From Chitinophaga solisilvae (GTDB lineage: Bacteria; Bacteroidota; Bacteroidia; Chitinophagales; Chitinophagaceae), in the NCBI RefSeq assembly GCF_009928525.1, contig NZ_JAABOK010000001.1, positions 248,001-312,000 on the forward strand: 64,000 nucleotides of DNA. Direction: 5' to 3'. The notes beneath the pieces were generated by a model. That model saw nothing but the letters and a program-made list of their open reading frames with translations. It was not told the DNA's origin and ran no database searches. A program made the position numbers and the translations under genes. Below, one piece after another: positions 62,757 to 64,000 of the stretch. Within the stretch, counting starts at the first letter, position 1; the number at the start of each line of letters is the position of its first letter.

Positions 62757-63323
62757 TCAGCTTCTGGTTAAATAGGTTCTGATCCATCTGCCGCCGGCTC
62801 TGCGGTAGTTGGTTTTAAACTGGGAGTATTCCATTCTCCGGTCGCAGCCATCTGCCGGATCGGCAATCAGCAGGAATAATTCCCCGTTGTCCTGCAGCTG
62901 ATAGCTGTGAATGACTACAATATGCCCGCCAATATCTTCCAGCCATATCTGGCAGCAGACCGGCTGCTGCCGGTCCAGCTCCTGTATGAGCTGTTCCTTA
63001 CTGAGTACTTCGCCAGGATCTCCTGCCAGGCAGTTTATCTGTCGCAGGGAATCTGCCATATCTGCTTTCTGGTTGCAGGGCAGCAGTAGCGGCAGTGGCG
63101 CATTGGTATTGCAGACAGGCATATTCAGCACGGCGGCGGCCAGTTTTTTCTGGGTCCATGCCTGGTCGCTGTGGTACCAGGCGTATACGGCGCAGGAGGC
63201 TGCGGACCAGCACCAGAATGACATCTGCTGCTGCTCGATTTTAAATTCCCGTTGTGCGCGCATGGCCACCACCGGAATATTCAGTTCAACTGAGTTGGAT
63301 GTAAATAGGGCTGATACCGGCAT
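62757..63323 (-). CDS. Papain-like cysteine peptidase, C70/C39 type
   Basis: This 188-residue protein has the Cys-site signature QQQMSFWCWSAAS with the catalytic C38, preceded by Gln for the oxyanion hole. The His site is GGHIVVIHSY with H134, and the acid is D155 in IADPADG. These three elements in this order mark the C70 (AvrRpt2-like)/C39 clan CA peptidases. Typical members are effectors, bacteriocin-maturation proteases or toxins. No signal peptide is seen, so it may act in the cytosol or be exported by an unknown route. It lies 33 bp after a membrane-protein gene. Confidence 0.83.
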   Translation of the reverse strand: MPVSALFTSNSVELNIPVVAMRAQREFKIEQQQMSFWCWSAASCAVYAWYHSDQAWTQKKLAAAVLNMPVCNTNAPLPLLLPCNQKADMADSLRQINCLAGDPGEVLSKEQLIQELDRQQPVCCQIWLEDIGGHIVVIHSYQLQDNGELFLLIADPADGCDRRMEYSQFKTNYRRAGGRWIRTYLTRS

Positions 63324-63356
63324 GAGTTAAAATAATATTTCCCAGGACAATTTTTA

Positions 63357-63836
63357 TCAGCTGCCTTTGGCGAAAAACAATCCCAGCGTGGATGTTACCA
63401 GGCCCTGGAAGATAGCCAGGTAAGTAACTGAATTACCAAACAGGGTGATTGCTGCATCAGCAAAGGGCGTATATAGTACAATAATCAATAAAATAAGCAA
63501 ATAAAACAGGGAGAAAAAAAAGGAAAGATAAAAATAGAATTTATCAATCTGCGGCAAGACGATCGTATTTTGCCTGCCTGCGATGAAAGTTGTGAGCACA
63601 GGCGTCAGGGAAGAGAGGATCGGAATCACCAGCCGGAACCGCTCCTGCGCACTGGTTACCGTACCTGTAGCAGTACCTTTTATGCTGATGGACAGGCCGG
63701 CCTGCTCCTTGTTCACTTTACCTGTAATGCGCTCATTGCTGATAGTGCCTGCTGTATGGGAGACTTCCTGTGACTTCAGCAGGGAAGGAATAAGCATCGA
63801 TAGTATGCTGATTACATGGTACTTCATAGAGGGCAT
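63357..63836 (-). CDS. Membrane protein, first gene of the peptidase operon
   Basis: This 159-residue protein has an N-terminal signal-like helix, a polar region of about 50 residues (GKVNKEQAGLSISIKG), and three C-terminal hydrophobic helices from about residue 67 onward (LVIPILSSLTPVLTTFIAG, FFFSLFYLLILLIIVLYTPF, LAIFQGLVTSTLGLFF). An internal ATG at residue 4 is an alternative start. No family is known to me. It leads the four-gene operon with the cysteine peptidase. Confidence 0.62.
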   Translation of the reverse strand: MPSMKYHVISILSMLIPSLLKSQEVSHTAGTISNERITGKVNKEQAGLSISIKGTATGTVTSAQERFRLVIPILSSLTPVLTTFIAGRQNTIVLPQIDKFYFYLSFFFSLFYLLILLIIVLYTPFADAAITLFGNSVTYLAIFQGLVTSTLGLFFAKGS

Positions 63837-64000
63837 TTTTGGGGGGCGATAACAGTATTAAGTTAAGCAATATTTCTGTCTGTGACAAATGAAATACGGG
63901 TCAGGAACAAGGAGGCGGAGAAAGGTATTCGCCCGCTGCCGCTGCTGACCGGGAACAGTTAACACGGGATACTGCTATAGTAGTATTTCTCCCGTAATGG

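Overview
The window looks like a chromosomal segment of a Bacteroidota bacterium of the Chitinophaga type. The grounds are a SusC/SusD pair with an ECF sigma factor and a FecR anti-sigma factor, promoters with the Bacteroidota -7 box TAnnTTTG, many lipoproteins and exported proteins, very large Rhs proteins, and a short peptide with a Bacteroidota class I lanthipeptide-type leader. The genus is an inference. No ribosomal RNA or housekeeping marker is present to fix it.

Region 1 (1-11.9 kb) is a Tc (toxin complex) locus. It holds the 3' part of a TcA subunit cut by the left edge, a 565-residue protein with a Hint domain and what looks like a catalytically dead M48-type peptidase, a small cysteine-rich protein, and a 2510-residue TcB-TcC fusion whose variable C-terminus ends in a His-then-Cys (permuted papain-like) candidate toxin domain. 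Region 2 (12-18.8 kb) is a MFS exporter - SDR - serine hydrolase operon divergent from a LysR regulator, followed by a baeRF3-like protein, a TetR regulator and a small secreted CBM6-like protein.

Region 3 (18.8-29.1 kb) is accessory. A tRNA-Leu(CAG) gene with its promoter is present twice as a 183-bp direct repeat 7,321 bp apart. AT-rich DNA follows each copy: an orphan cytochrome P450 after the first, and a truncated DUF1016 nuclease remnant, two related unknown genes and an orphan lanthipeptide-like precursor after the second. Between the copies lie a TetR/hydrolase divergent pair with operator-like palindromes, a three-gene membrane-protein operon and a Kelch-repeat lipoprotein.

Region 4 (29.1-38.1 kb) holds an imelysin-like/di-heme peroxidase fusion, a PhoX-like lipoprotein, an acyltransferase, an AraC regulator, a DUF4822 lipoprotein and a divergent pair of paralogous amidohydrolases, one cytosolic and one exported. 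Region 5 (38.2-47.5 kb) is an Rhs locus: a 1152-residue exported Rhs-like protein divergent from a 1483-residue exported Rhs protein with a Cys-His C-terminal domain, overlapped by a small exported probable immunity protein. Region 6 (47.5-58.4 kb) has a HEPN-like protein, a YbaK-type deacylase, and a TonB-dependent uptake operon (ECF sigma, FecR, STN-containing SusC, SusD) that also encodes two phosphatases, suggesting organophosphate scavenging. Region 7 (58.5-63.8 kb) has a VOC protein, a lipoprotein flanked by two related hairpins in opposite orientation, and a compact four-gene operon with a C70/C39-like cysteine peptidase, a 786-residue predicted outer-membrane coiled-coil protein and a multi-pass membrane protein. 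I do not recognise that operon as a described system.

Long hairpins of two sequence families sit against stop codons at four places (11.9, 38.2, 59.0 and 59.8 kb). They behave like dispersed palindromic elements that may act as bidirectional terminators.
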